The notes beneath the pieces are model-generated. The model saw only the letters and a list, made by a program, of their open reading frames with translations. It was not told where the DNA came from and ran no database searches. Of a stretch of 64,000 nt of DNA, positions 11,580-22,921 are shown one piece after another. Position numbers and translations under genes: made by a program. The DNA is from Agaricus subrufescens (Eukaryota > Basidiomycota > Agaricomycetes > Agaricales > Agaricaceae). Location of the stretch: NCBI GenBank assembly GCA_029945375.1, contig CM057061.1:806001-870000 (forward strand), given 5' to 3'. The first letter of the stretch is position 1, and each line of letters begins with the position of its first letter.

Positions 11580-13489
11580 ATGATGAGTAGTATTGAAAAA
11601 CGGCAAATCAGAATTTCAGCTCCTTTCACAAAGGTTGAAACTTTAGCCTCTTCTCACCCCTTTACTTGTCAGGTCAGCTTCTTCCCATGATCATTCGATA
11701 CGACATCTTGGTTGTAGCTTCTTCACAATCAGGTTGACGTTATATTTCCCGCGAGATGTAGCGAACTCGAAGATGTTTTAACCCGGCTCCGGTTGACAAA
11801 TGCGAAGGGGAGAGTGGACCTGGCGAGGGTTTATGATGCTGGTCCGGAATTTCAACGACAAGGTTCTGGGAGGTAAGAAGTTGGGTTTTGATCTTATATC
11901 AATTCGAGAAAAACACGCGTTTTTTTGTTAGCTCGGTGCTTGCGTTGAGTTTGGGTCGGGATAATCAGAGTCGTGATGTTTGGTGTATTGATACGCGCGG
12001 GGATTTGACTGCATGTGTTGATAAGGAGACGTATGAAAAGTTGGGTGTTGTAGGTCGGAAGTTGGGTTTTAAACGGTGGAATGATGAACGTTATGGTGAG
12101 TGTTTTGAACAAGTCTGGATAACGATGGTGGTTGATGTGAGGGTATAGTGATATCATTACCGTTGTGGACTCGGGGTGATGAGGGCACTGCTACTGCTAC
12201 GGCGACGCGATCGCGCGTACGCCGTAGTTTGGAATCATGGGATACAGAGTTCGTTTCTGGTGTTGGTCCAAGTGTTTTGCGACAACAGGGTCGTGTGTCT
12301 TCGGCAGGAGGAGCTTGGAATGTTGTTTATTGTTCTACTGATTCAGATTTTAATCATGATGGTGAGTTTTCTATCTTCGTGATTGATACCTTTTTTCTTT
12401 TTTGTCTTTTTGACCTTGATCGAGGTGTATATATGGTCACGTTGAGGAGATGAGATCTTTCTCAGGTATTCTTTCTGATGCATCTATGCAGGTTTCTAAC
12501 TTGATTTATCTCTTCTCTAGATACACTCGAACGATGGACCAGTCAAATCCCTGTGATTGATCCAACAATACATAAAGTTGAATGTGAGAAGACACATCTC
12601 AAGAATGTATGGATACCCGATGCATCATCATTATCATCTATCCCTCCAAAATCGAATCACGGTCAGAAGAAAACAGATGAATCAGAAGATTGGGAGAATG
12701 ATGTATCAGCTTTGTATGAATGGATAGGTATGGCCGGGTTACACGCTGAAAGGTAATTCTTTTCTTAAACTTTAGGACTTGGACTGGTTACTTATCAGTT
12801 TCGGACAGACTTTTTGTGAATGATCGTGTGGACCCTTTTATTGCGGTGTATGAACCTCCAGCTGATAGTCGAGTGGGGGATATCGTACATTTACGATGGA
12901 CGGGCCTTTTACCACCAAAGTTTATCCAATCTATGATTGATACGACGTCGTAAGTCTTTCCTTTCTTTGTTTTTTGTTTTCTTGGCAGGTTCTGTTTTTG
13001 AACATCAACATGCATCAAAAAATGCTCGAAAGGGTCCAAAATAAATCCTATTCAAATTTTTTGTTTTTAAGAAACGGACATTTCATCACGCCAATCTTGT
13101 TCGCTGACAATCACGCGTTTCGGGGCTATCAAAGAGGGAAATTTTTCTTTGCTTTGTCTTGACATCCTTCTTCGTTTCGCAGGACGTATCTGCAAAAACA
13201 ACCTACAAAACAATCGACACAGCCCTCTTCTGATGATGATGATGGTGATGATGGGATATTTGTCGCGATAGTCGTTCACGGTGTCACCAACTCCCCAGTC
13301 GTATATTTACCACCGACACTGTCTAGTGAAACGAGATCTACTTCGGAGCCACCGGCACATTTACCGAGAAAAGATGGAGAGGACACTTGGTGTTTGATTA
13401 TGATGCGGCCGACCTCAATGGGGAACGCCGGTGTCGGGCGGTGTATTCTTGTGGAGAGTGTGGGGCAGTGGGATGCACGATGGGGATAG
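11580..13489 (+). CDS. Ribonuclease P/MRP subunit Rpp40-like
   Basis: Seven exons (11580-11672, 11733-11872, 11932-12095, 12149-12361, 12521-12752, 12809-12949, 13183-13489) splice into one frame. Recognisable Rpp40-type segments are VWCIDTRGDLTACVDKETYE followed by KLGVVGRK, VVYCSTDSDF, DPFIAVYEPPADSRVGD, IVHLRWTGLLPPKFIQ, and a C-terminal block WCLIMMRPTS...RCILVESVGQWDARWG. Rpp40 proteins belong to the protein moiety of nuclear RNase P/MRP, which matures tRNA 5' ends and pre-rRNA. The fit is by family memory of the GDLTLxxxKETYExLGLxGK pattern, not by alignment, so the subunit name is less sure than the exon structure. A low-complexity acidic run (SSDDDDGDDG) lies near the C-terminus. The gene starts only 180 bp after HMG-CoA synthase on the same strand. 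Confidence 0.72.
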
Positions 13490-14074
13490 GTGTCAAAGTC
13501 GACACACAGCCCTACCCTATCAATACGTATGCGAGTTATGTAAAAATAAACGCTGACATCGTTTATCCGCCATCTGTTTTATTGAGATAAAAACAAAGAG
13601 GTATACATGGTATAATAGTTTACCGACTTATGTTTGAATACTACTGATATGTCGTTTTGTGTGAAGGAAAGAAGTGATACAGGGTGTTGGTCTAGTTTTA
13701 CATGCTAGACAAACATACATAGCGCCGGTACTTGGCATAACAACATAACGTCAATCGAGCACACAAAGATTTCTCTCAACCGTGAGAGAAAGAAGATAGC
13801 AAAGGGCACGCAAAAGCCAGATAGCGAGAAGAATGCATAAGGAAGGAGCAAAGAAAAAAAGGGCAGGCATACAGGGAAGCATAAGACGGCTTGGGAGGTG
13901 TAGAAAGACGTAAAAGAAAAACCACGAGGCCGGTAAAAGGAGGAGAGAGAACAATTACACATTCGGACGCAGTAGATTCTAAATTACGCACGGTTTTTTT
14001 CTTTTTTTCCAAAAAAATTTTGGAAAGATTTTTAGCAGATTCTATCCGACCTCTGAGAGGGAATATAAGTATTT
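13490..14074. other. Convergent 3' flanks with A/T-rich sequence
   Basis: Lies between the ends of the Rpp40-like gene and the minus-strand orphan at 14075. It contains a purine-rich plus strand (about 13780-13960) and a perfect small inverted repeat at 14006-14026. No coding sequence is supported. Confidence 0.5.
14006..14026. repeat. Perfect 9-bp inverted repeat with 3-nt loop
   Basis: TTTCCAAAA, then AAA, then TTTTGGAAA, inside a T-rich then A-rich tract between two convergent genes. It could act in 3'-end formation of either gene or be chance in AT-rich sequence. Confidence 0.45.
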
Positions 14075-15040
14075 TTAAAGACGATCGTATACGGCAACGG
14101 GGGCGCTGTACGGGCGTTGGGTGATGGGTGAGGAAAGAGTGTCGATGCGATTGAGTGACAACCGAGCGCGAGGGTTTGTGAGGGGACTGTCGCGAGTAGG
14201 ACTGTTGGTCATGCCAGGGAAGCGGTTCCAAGAGTAGATGCGAGGGGTTGTATTTGGGGCAGGAGAGGGTGTGGCGAGGCTATTAGTGGTGTTAGGATAG
14301 ACGATGTTAGGGGTGGGGTTGGTTGGGGTCGTAGGCGATACAGGGCTTGGAAGGGAAGGCTCGCTGGGTATGTTGATAGGGGTGATGCTAACAGTCCGAC
14401 GAGATACGGGAGAACGAGTGGATGTATCATGTGCTCGCGTTTGTGCCGCGGGGGAGGTTGTGGCGGGGGAGGAGGCAGTCCGGTAGGGCGCTGGGGGAAC
14501 GAAGACTGAGACTGTGGGCGGTCGAAGATGAGAATCGAGGGCAGCAGTGGTATATTGACGAGAATTACCGATACGGCGGGGGCCGCGATGGGGAATGCGG
14601 GTGGAACGGCCTTGGTAGTGGGTATCCGAGCCAGCCTCGAGGAAACGTTGCTGCCAATCGAGGGGAGTGTAGGCACCGGCGAGAAGAGAAGCAGGATCGT
14701 CAGTGCCGACGGCCATGGGGCTGTCGTTATCGTCGCTGAACACGTCGTTACTGTCGTCAGAAGAGGCGCTGGAGGGGCTGGAGGTGTCGTCCCTGACGTC
14801 CTCTAAGACGACGACGTGGGGCGCCTCATTGACAGAATCGGGTTCGATGGAGCTGCGGATGGGACCATCAATAAAGTGCTCCAGCTGAGCGTCTCGAAAA
14901 AAGTCTTCAGAGTCCGGGTCAAACTGATTCCAGACACTCCATTTTTCGCAGGGGACGTTGAGGGCGGAGTTGGCGGGATCAGGCTCCTCGCGCACGGCCG
15001 GGGCAGAGGAGTAGTTTTGGGAGAAAAGAGCGCGGCCCAT
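14075..15040 (-). CDS. Orphan Pro/Ser/Thr-rich protein, 321 residues
   Basis: A single uninterrupted frame from ATG (15040) to stop. The first 100 residues are ordered-looking and acidic, with WSVWNQFDPDSEDFFRDAQL and FIDGPIRSSIEPDSVNEAPH, followed by a Ser/Asp run (SSASSDDSNDVFSDDNDS) and then a motif YTPLDWQQRFLEAG. The C-terminal half is disordered, dominated by Pro, Ser and Thr, and ends in NRFPGMTNSPTRDSP and similar pieces. I do not recognise a domain. The Asp/Ser-rich, TP/SP-rich composition suggests a phosphorylated regulatory or scaffold protein, but that is inference. It shares a promoter region of about 150 bp with the divergent VPS9 gene. Confidence 0.7.
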   Translation of the reverse strand: MGRALFSQNYSSAPAVREEPDPANSALNVPCEKWSVWNQFDPDSEDFFRDAQLEHFIDGPIRSSIEPDSVNEAPHVVVLEDVRDDTSSPSSASSDDSNDVFSDDNDSPMAVGTDDPASLLAGAYTPLDWQQRFLEAGSDTHYQGRSTRIPHRGPRRIGNSRQYTTAALDSHLRPPTVSVFVPPAPYRTASSPATTSPAAQTRAHDTSTRSPVSRRTVSITPINIPSEPSLPSPVSPTTPTNPTPNIVYPNTTNSLATPSPAPNTTPRIYSWNRFPGMTNSPTRDSPLTNPRARLSLNRIDTLSSPITQRPYSAPVAVYDRL

Positions 15041-15186
15041 GGGATATCTAATAAGAATAGGGTATGGAGGGTATCAGGAAGAGAAAGAAGAGGATGGGCT
15101 GACTAAGCGTGGGGAGTGGAGGTCGTATCTGCGCAGCGACAGTGCCGAGACGCGTGCGCCACGTGCCCGCCCTCTCCTCCCCCGCC

Positions 15187-17866
15187 ATGGCCGACATCTC
15201 CGCCGCCGTGCCGCTCCCCGCCAGCCCCGCCGACGCCTTCCCGCCCGACCCCTGGAGGGACGACGAGTCTCGGCCCGCCCCCGCCGATCCCCCGGCCAGG
15301 CGCGATCCGGCGCTCTTCGACCATGCCGCCGCCCCCGCCGCCCCCGAGAGCCGGCCAGAGCCTGTCCTGCGCGATGTCCTGAGAGAGTTCGACCCCCTCG
15401 CCGAGAGTGCCGAGGAGCAGGCCGCCCACGATGCCTGGGAGGCTGCCGAGTCCCATCCCCCGCCGCCCGCCACACCGTCCCCGTCTCCCCCCTCGCCTCC
15501 CGCCAAGGATGATCCGCCGCAACTCACCGTCTCTGTCTCACCAGGCCCTGACCCGGCATCCCCATCCACTTCGCAGCCTCTTCCGGGGCCATCAACTTCC
15601 TCTTCTTTTCCTTCTTTCGCCGCAATTGCGCGGTCATTTTCAATACCGTCGTTTTCCCCAAAGAGCAGGCCGCAGTCACTGGACATGGCCAAGCCAATAG
15701 CTTCCCCTGCAACCCTCTCCTCCTTTGCTGCGCAACAAGACCAACCCCCGAGGTCCGACGACGCTAGATCTCCCGTAGCCAGTGGATCAAATACTCCCGC
15801 TGGAAGACGAAGCGGTGCTTCTAGTCCCGGGCTCTCTTCCAACAGTGCCAACGGCAGCAAAACCCCTGAAGGACAGTTCGATTTCCAGAAATTTCTGGAT
15901 CAGATGAAGTCAAAGAACGCAGAACCTGTTTCCAAGTACCTGCGCTCGTACGTTCACCGGCGTTTCCGTTTTACTTCTTGTGTGACTCATCATCAAACAG
16001 ATTTCTGAGTAATTTCGCAAAACGAACGTTTACCGTCCACGATCAAATCAAGATTATCCATGATTTTCTTGATGTGAGTCTACCTCGTCGGATCGCGAGT
16101 TAAACTTCTTGATTAAAAGGCTCTAGTTTATCTCGGGTCAAATGCGCTCTTGCGATGTCTGGAAGAACGCGTCCGATACAGAGTTTGATAACGCTATGGA
16201 AGGCATGGAAAAGCTGGTTATGAATCGACTTTACGACTTGTACGCCCTTTCTTTCTCTGGTCTCGCAATTGTCTCATTTTTGTCAGTACATTTACGCCCC
16301 AGGTCAAGCGAATGATCCCTCCACGACCTGTCACGACCGACGATTTGGAACGCGATCGCGTGTTATCACAACGCCTAGCACTTTTCGGGTGGCTGGAGGA
16401 GAAACACTTGGATATCCCTGAAGCAGAGGGCAGCAAAGGGTTTCTTATGTTTGCTCAGCAAGGTTAGCAGGTTGCATATAGTGTTTTCATAAGGCCGATC
16501 AACTTCATTTGCAGAGCTTTTAAAAATCAACCATTACAAGGCTCCCCGAGATAAACTCATTTGCATATTGAATTGCTGCAAAGTGATTTTTGGTTCGTCG
16601 TCTTCTTATCTCTCTTTTAAGAGAATTGGCACTTAATCTCGCTCCTAGGCTTGTTGCGCCATCTAAAGAAGGAAGAGGGAGCAGATTCCTTTGTCCCAAT
16701 CCTAATTTTTGTTGTGCTCAAAGCTAACCCTGAACATCTCTTGTCAAACATCGAGTATATCAATTCGTTTCCCCACCTATAAATTCGCTGAGTCGTGCTC
16801 TTAGGTTCATAAACCGTTTCAGGAATCCTTCCAAGTTGCAGAGTGAAGCGGGCTACTATCTCTCGAGCCTTGTGAGGCGCCTTCCTTTCTGTCAACGTCA
16901 GTTGATGACCAAGATGAATCTAGATGGGTGCAGTGTCTTTCATTGAGACCATGGACCATACATCACTTTCCTGCATCTCACAAGAAGAGTTTGAACAGTG
17001 AGTACCTTGTACAAATATTCGGTATCGCATATTCACCCTTGGATGCAAGAAACGTGGAAAAAGCTATCCGGGATCTTCCACCGATAGAGCCTCTATCACC
17101 CAGTATCAAAGAGCGTCATGCACCGCTTGAATTCCCACAATCGCCACACGCTGGGGAAGAATCCGCTCAGCCTCTATCAATCAACACACCTGTTCAAGCG
17201 CTCTCCGAGGATGCTAGACGTCTTTTACAGAAAACTGGAGATGCGGTATCCAAACCCCTCAATGCCATTGGGCGGATATTCACTGAGGCTTTGGATGGAG
17301 CTGAGAACAGACTTTCCAATCTTCCCGGGACATTTTCACCATTCGAACTTGGGAGAGATCAAAGAGAAGGGTTGGGACCGGATGATCAACATCAAAGAAC
17401 GCCTTCTAGTGGTTACGATGGTTTATCGCCTGTACAAACTCCTTACAAACCCAGAGTTAGGAGAGGACAGTCACCTTCGTTACAGTTCCAATCACCTGGA
17501 TTTGTTGGTTCATACAACGGTCCAGAAGACTCGCCATCAAGAAGGCCAAATGCTGGACCAGGACCAGGACCTTATCCAAATCGAACACTCACTCCTTCAC
17601 CATCTGTCCCTCCTCCACTTCCACCACGCGTACAGGCTTTAGCTGGGCAAGACATTTCAAGAACGCCCACCCCCAATTTAGATTTCACGGGTGTGCAAGT
17701 GGAGATTGATAATGCTCATGAACAGGCTGCTAGAGCTGCGAGGGAGACGTTGAGGCAGATTTTCCCGATGGTTGATAGGGATGTTGTGGATTGGGTTTTG
17801 GAGGCGAAGGAGGGTGATTTGGGGAAGAGTATTGAGGCGTTGTTGGAGATGAGTTCTACGACTTGA
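15187..17866 (+). CDS. vps9: VPS9-domain Rab5 guanine nucleotide exchange factor with C-terminal CUE domain
   Basis: Nine exons (15187-15947, 16001-16073, 16127-16239, 16287-16462, 16515-16592, 16649-16754, 16805-16871, 16924-16997, 17050-17866) encode a Pro/Ala-rich disordered N-terminus of about 230 residues. A helical bundle follows (FDFQKFLDQMKSK, FLSNFAKRTFTVHDQIKIIH), then the VPS9 domain (RMIPPRP, APRDKLICILNCCKVIFGLL, ADSFVPILIFVVLKANPEHL, FINRFRNPSKLQSEAGYYLS). After a long disordered linker comes a CUE domain (ETLRQIFPMVDRDVVDWVLE). This is the Vps9/Rabex architecture: it activates the Rab5 orthologue on endosomes, and the CUE domain binds ubiquitin. Every intron is about 50 nt. The ATG at 15187 is the first in the frame after the GC-rich leader. 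The first exon is far richer in GC than the rest of the gene. Confidence 0.92.
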
Positions 17867-19548
17867 ATGGTCTTTTTTGTTTGGTTTTGATCTAGTTTGG
17901 TGAGTGATTGGCGTTCTTGAGTTCTGTTAGTTAGTGACTGACTATGTAAATTGTGTATAGATAAAGTCATGATATTAATGCCCATCCCTGCACGAAAATT
18001 ATTCTTTTTTCCTAATTCACATGTTTTTCGATATATATGAAGAGAAGTAATAGTTTCAGTTATTCAACGCACTTTTGACATGCTCCCTTATCTGAAATAA
18101 TCCGATAAGATGGTCAAGACGAAGCACTTCTTTTACGTTCGGATCTTGCGAGACAGAATATTAGACTCGGGGTCGCAGCACCACCTTCTTCAGGAAGCTG
18201 ATATATAAAAGAATCTTCTACCACCAACTACCAACATCTACGTTTCTACGGAAACACATGCCATTCATCACCAGTGTAAAAATCCACGAAAGTCTAGCAA
18301 TCGCAGCACACAAGTAGGATTTCAAATCAACAAACAAAATCCGGGGGAATCTTCAATCCCCCCCACATACAGATGTACACGTGTCTCAAGACGATACCCC
18401 GTTTTTCGGTACATTAGAAGTACTTCTCTTGCTGAGTGCGGGCTCACTCCTATCAATTAAGCTTTTCAAAGAGATGACAGGTTTTATGATGATGGGAGCG
18501 GGTTACGGGCGGAGGTTCCCTCCCTCCCACCGCCGCGCCCGCCATCCCGCTCCGCCCGCCGATGAGGACCGGTAACCTCCGTATGGAGAATCCCGGGGGA
18601 AGGAAGTTATCCCCGTATGGTTAACTTGGTTCAGTGATTTGATATTTTGATATTTGATTTTGATATTTGATTTTGATTATTTTTTTTTTTCCATATCGTC
18701 TGTTGGGCAATCTGTGAGTGGTCGCTTGCGGGCGCCGGGCGGGCGAGGCACCAAGACACTCACGGATTATGAACGTAATTATGTGCCTGTGATATCTCTT
18801 GAAATAACAAGGGGCTTGTGACTTGTAGAATACCGCTGGTCTTGTGTTTGTTTTCTTTTGGAATCTATGGAGTATCAAAACCTATTTCTGGAATGGAAAA
18901 CGTTAAGATTGTCTGAGATTCTTGTCAACAATAATAGGTCCAGGATCTCCCTATATGCTCCGAGTATCCACCAGGCTCGGCGGATGTAGCTCAAATATCG
19001 CGCGGTTTAGAGGTTAGGTTCTGTAATTTGTCCTCACGCCTGAAGAAACCTTGATCAAGTCAAAGACAAGGATCACTAATAGCCTCAGCGTCCACGTTTT
19101 TCTCGCACATACTAGCTTGCTGAGCTGGCAACACCCGAAATATCCATGCAAGAAACTATTCATTGATTGATATAATGAGGAATAATAAAGAAAGAGTTCT
19201 GAACAAAAACGGCAAGATGAGATGGGAGGGGAGATACATATATAACCTTGTACATGCTAAAAGAAAAAAAAAAGAAAGAATGCACAGATTATAGAGTGCG
19301 CAGTAAAATACGAAAAAAACAACAAAACAATAAATGGGGGAGGTGGCAGATGACGATGCATTGGTTGACAGATCCAAGAATTGCAGAAGAAACCAAACTC
19401 TCAAAAAAATGAATATCGGATGTCGTTAAAGAAAAGAGAGCGGATAGTGGAGACGATGATGAAGATGCGAATAACATATTATAGGTTATTAAGACAAATG
19501 CCGATACTCAAAAGTACCAGCAGTGAATTAGAGGTATCGCGGCCACAA
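17867..19548. other. Long intergenic region between convergent genes
   Basis: No coding sequence is supported. The middle (18490-18770) holds a GC island with inverted repeats flanking an AT-rich tandem repeat, described separately. The right part (19160-19320) is A-rich and resembles 3' untranslated sequence of the minus-strand gene. Confidence 0.5.
18500..18770. repeat. GC island with two inverted repeats around an AT-rich tandem repeat
   Basis: CGGAGGTT at 18510-18517 pairs with AACCTCCG at 18574-18581 around an almost purely G/C segment. At 18636-18679 the units TTTGATATTTTGATA and TTTGATTTTGATA repeat about three times, followed by a run of T. GTGAGTG at 18714-18720 then pairs with CACTCAC at 18757-18763 around a second GC-rich segment. 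No coding frame or transposon motif was recognised. Confidence 0.45.
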
Positions 19549-22500
19549 CTACTGTGACGCACCGGCACTAGGCCAGAATCTCAGGTATGCCCCAGCAGTT
19601 GACACCATACCGACCGCTTTATTAAGAATCGTCTCTTTCTCCCTTTCTTTAAGTCCACCTATCACGTATTCGGTTTGTGTATCTCCGCTCCTGCTTGTAC
19701 TCGTACTCGATGCGGTTCCCCACGTAGATCCAGCCGAACTGCTATTCCGCCCTCTTCTTAACTCTGCCAATTCTCGCTCATGTTCCATTTCCGCAATAAT
19801 CCCCGCCCCGAGGGGAGAAGACGGCGGCGAAGAAGTGCGATCCCGAGATCCGGATGATGTTCTCTCCAATGATCTTGATATACTCCGCCTCCGCAGATCA
19901 CCAAAGCCGGCGAAAATTATTGATGGGCTGACCTCACCTGGTGCATATGATGGTGATGTACTAGGGAATGATGGGTATGGAGGTGTAGGGACGATAGGAG
20001 GTGGGGACTTTATTCTCGATCTTGAAGGAGTCGTTTGTGAATGTGTTGATGAGGCTGAAGTTGTCCGCTCATGCCTAGCAAAAGATTGTGGTAAAGGAGT
20101 CGGTGTTGGGACAATTGTCGCGGTCGAGCCTTCAGATGAAGCAGAGCATATACTCGCATCTATGTCGGCACCATGACTATCAAAAGATGAGGCTGCTGAT
20201 GTAGATGCGCTCTCGTTCCCCTGTGGAGGGCTTATTGCATCAGCCGTCGGGCTCACGCTCGATCCAGATCCAGATCCAATATTTCGTCTTCCTCTGTCTC
20301 TGCCCCTCCTCCCATCATTGCCGCCATTTGAGGTACCTCTACTACTCAAACTCGAATTTGAGCCCACTCTTTCTATCCGTTCACGTTCCCGCCCACCCAT
20401 ACGACCACCAGCATACACACTCCCGATGCCACCTAGTCGCGCATCGGTTGGATCAGGGGAGAGGCTGCCACATATTGGCGATGAGCTGGAGTGAACATTT
20501 GGACTCAGACTTCCGCTCTCACCACTTCGCCCACCACTACTACTTTGGTGACTTCTGCTCGAGTGACCACGCAAAGACGAGGCTGATGATACACGTGACG
20601 TCAATCTTCCTCTCCATTCACCGGCCTGGAAGGGAGCACCAAGTGGTGACTCCCCGCGAAAGGATTGTAGATCTTGATAACTTTGAGTCCTTCCTCTAGA
20701 CGTAAGTGTTCCATTAGCGGCACTAGTATTAGGTTTGCCGGAGGCTTGGAAGCCAATAGGTGATATTGATGTGCTACGTCCTCTGTCTTGGCCGTCTTCA
20801 GATGAGTGCCGATCCCTGGATGGGACAGGAACGGGTATAGTTACACCAGAAGACACACTCGGGGAATTAGAGCTGGGATCTGCAGGTGCACTTGATTGGG
20901 GATACGGAAGGTCGGTATCGGATTCCACGACAACGACAGGAACCGGCGAACTAGCGACAGGCTGGGTAGATTCCGGAGGTGGTGAAGAAGAATCCTGGAT
21001 GGGTCTATGTTCGTCAAGTGATGGCAAGCTTTCTTCTGTTGTCTCATTGTCCCTCTTCATAATCAATTGCACATCCGACTCATCCTCATCCTCGACCTTG
21101 ATCGCCTCACCATCACCATCGTCCTCGTCGTCATCATCCACGATACCATTACGATTGCGCCAGTACGTCGTTGCATCGTAGCCGTATACGGATCCAAGCG
21201 GTGGTACGTACACGAGTTCCACAGGGGTACCATCTGATCCAGCTTCTTCTTCTCGTCTCCTCCCACCTCCTTGTCTATACTTATTATTGACTTTGCCATC
21301 AGCACCGTACTGGGGACTAACAAAGTCCCAGAGACCATCATCACTAGCGCCACATTCATCACCGAAACCTTCTTCCCACGCGCCGGTCGTTTTGAGAAGG
21401 GTTGGAGGGATGGGTGCAATTGTAACTCGATCCCGATAAGATGGATCAGCGTGTGAAGGATGAGGAGGGCGGGGACGATACGCAGATGTAGGAGGTACCG
21501 ACAGGAACTGCGAAGGAGGTTGAGTATCTCCAGCCGAAGCTGATTTACGACGTTGTCGGAAAGGGGCGCCGTTTGAGCGGTTGGAAGCGGAAGAAGTTGT
21601 CGTTGAGGATGACGAAGAAACCGATTTGGATCGAAAAGGCGGTTTGCGTTTCGCGTTTTGCGCCAGGTTTGAATGTCGATAAGACGAAGGCCGAATTTCA
21701 ATTACCCCATCATCCGAGTCTGAATCACTGTGAATCGCGCTTCCATCAAGATGCCCGCGGCGAGAAGATACGCCGCCGTGACTTGCGACCCATAGGGGGT
21801 CATCTTCGTCAAACAGGTTGTCTTCTCGATCCTCCTCATAGCTATATATAAACTTTGAGACCGGCTAAACTGAACGAAAAATAAATTCCTACCCATCATC
21901 ATCGTCCCATATCTCATCTTCATCCTCTGGGTTATCGTAGCCATAGTTGACCAGATCCTCGAATCCAAAGCCTCGTTTTCTGGAGTGCTGAAGGGGATGT
22001 TTGTCGATAGCAATACACTGTTCTACAAAAGTATTGAAGCTGATATGTTTTTTCTTTGTCGCTGGCTCGCTCCCGCTCGCGCTTGAAGTGGAATCTTGAG
22101 ATACTGAGCTCCGCACAGCCCCTGAGGCGCGAATGGTAGATGATGATTGACGCGAATCTGATTGGGGTTGCACGCGGGGTGGGGAGTCCTTGCGCAAAAA
22201 ACGAGAGGGACCCCAGCGCGTGACATGAGTATCGCTCTTGGTGTGTATAAGTCCTGGGCGGCTAGGAGAGTGGGTGGTATGGCTTGTAGAAGAGTCCTCC
22301 TCTGATCCTGCAAAAAGGGGGAAAAGCCGATTTGTCTCGTCTTCGGATTCGTGGGGGCTGAAAATAGGAGATTGGGGAAGGTCTGAGGTGAGAAGTTCGC
22401 TGATGCTGCGATGCTTGAGAATGGGTTTCGTGCGGGGTGACAGTGAGACTGCTGAGGCCGAGTGTAAGTCTAAGCGGTCTTGCGTAGATGCTTGTGGGGC

Positions 22501-22921
22501 GTTGTCAACCGAGTCGGGCACGGGCGTCGGGCGTGGGGGAGGGGACCAGTCGACGGCCCGGTGCAGCGGACCATAGAGCCAAGTCACGTCAGAATCCTTG
22601 AGCCTGAAGACGGGTTCGTCAGAGGGGTACTAGGTATGCACGTCGCGGGCAGACAAACCAGTTCAGCGTCTCTGGCGAGACAGTCTTGAGCTTGTTGCGC
22701 TGTTTCCACCAGGTGCGCCAGCTCGCGTTCTCGAGACGGATGCCGTTGGTGATTTCGTTTTTCTGGCGGGTCATGTTCCTCCAGGAGCGCCAGACGTCTT
22801 CCTCCTGCCAGTCGTGGGAGAGATAGTCGACCTGTCCGGAGGGTATCGTGGTGAGGGCATTGTCGTCGGGTATTGCGGCAGCGTTGACGGAGATGAGGAG
22901 GACGGGGAGGTAGTTGGCCAT
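19549..22921 (-). CDS. Reg1-like regulatory subunit of protein phosphatase 1
   Basis: Three exons (22659-22921, 21893-22603, 19549-21841) give a 1088-residue protein. The N-terminus carries the fungal AreA GATA-like/DUF1752 region (GQVDYLSHDWQEEDVWRSWR, ITNGIRLENASWRTWWKQ, LNWLKDSDVTWLYGPL), and a PP1 docking motif of the RVxF class follows (KKHISFNTFVEQCIAID). The remainder is disordered, Ser/Pro/Asp-rich, and contains GTPVELVYVPPLGSVYGYD. In yeast, Reg1 targets PP1 (Glc7) to Snf1 and other substrates for glucose repression; the same role is inferred here. The splice into WLKDSDV (22604-22658) rebuilds a conserved segment. I chose ATG 22921 (MANYLPVLLISVNAAAIPDDN) because the motif immediately follows it. 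An upstream in-frame ATG at 23041 would add 40 Ala/Ser-rich residues. Confidence 0.85.

Noticed and set aside
5537..13489. A secondary metabolite (terpenoid) cluster around HMG-CoA synthase and the MFS transporter
   Set aside because: No terpene cyclase, P450, prenyltransferase or synthase is nearby; the transporter is of the allantoate/nicotinate family and the other neighbour is an RNase P subunit.
15048..15860. 270-codon Gly/Ala-rich frame antisense to VPS9 exon 1
   Set aside because: Explained by the extreme GC content of that exon, which keeps several frames open.
18960..19045. tRNA-like GGATGTAGCTCAAA...GGTTAGGTTCTG
   Set aside because: It has an A-box-like start but no proper B box (GGTTCRANNC), no matching acceptor stem and no clear anticodon arm.
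21063..21701. 212-codon minus-strand frame inside the Reg1-like gene
   Set aside because: Shadow of the true frame, which continues without a stop from 21841 to 19549.
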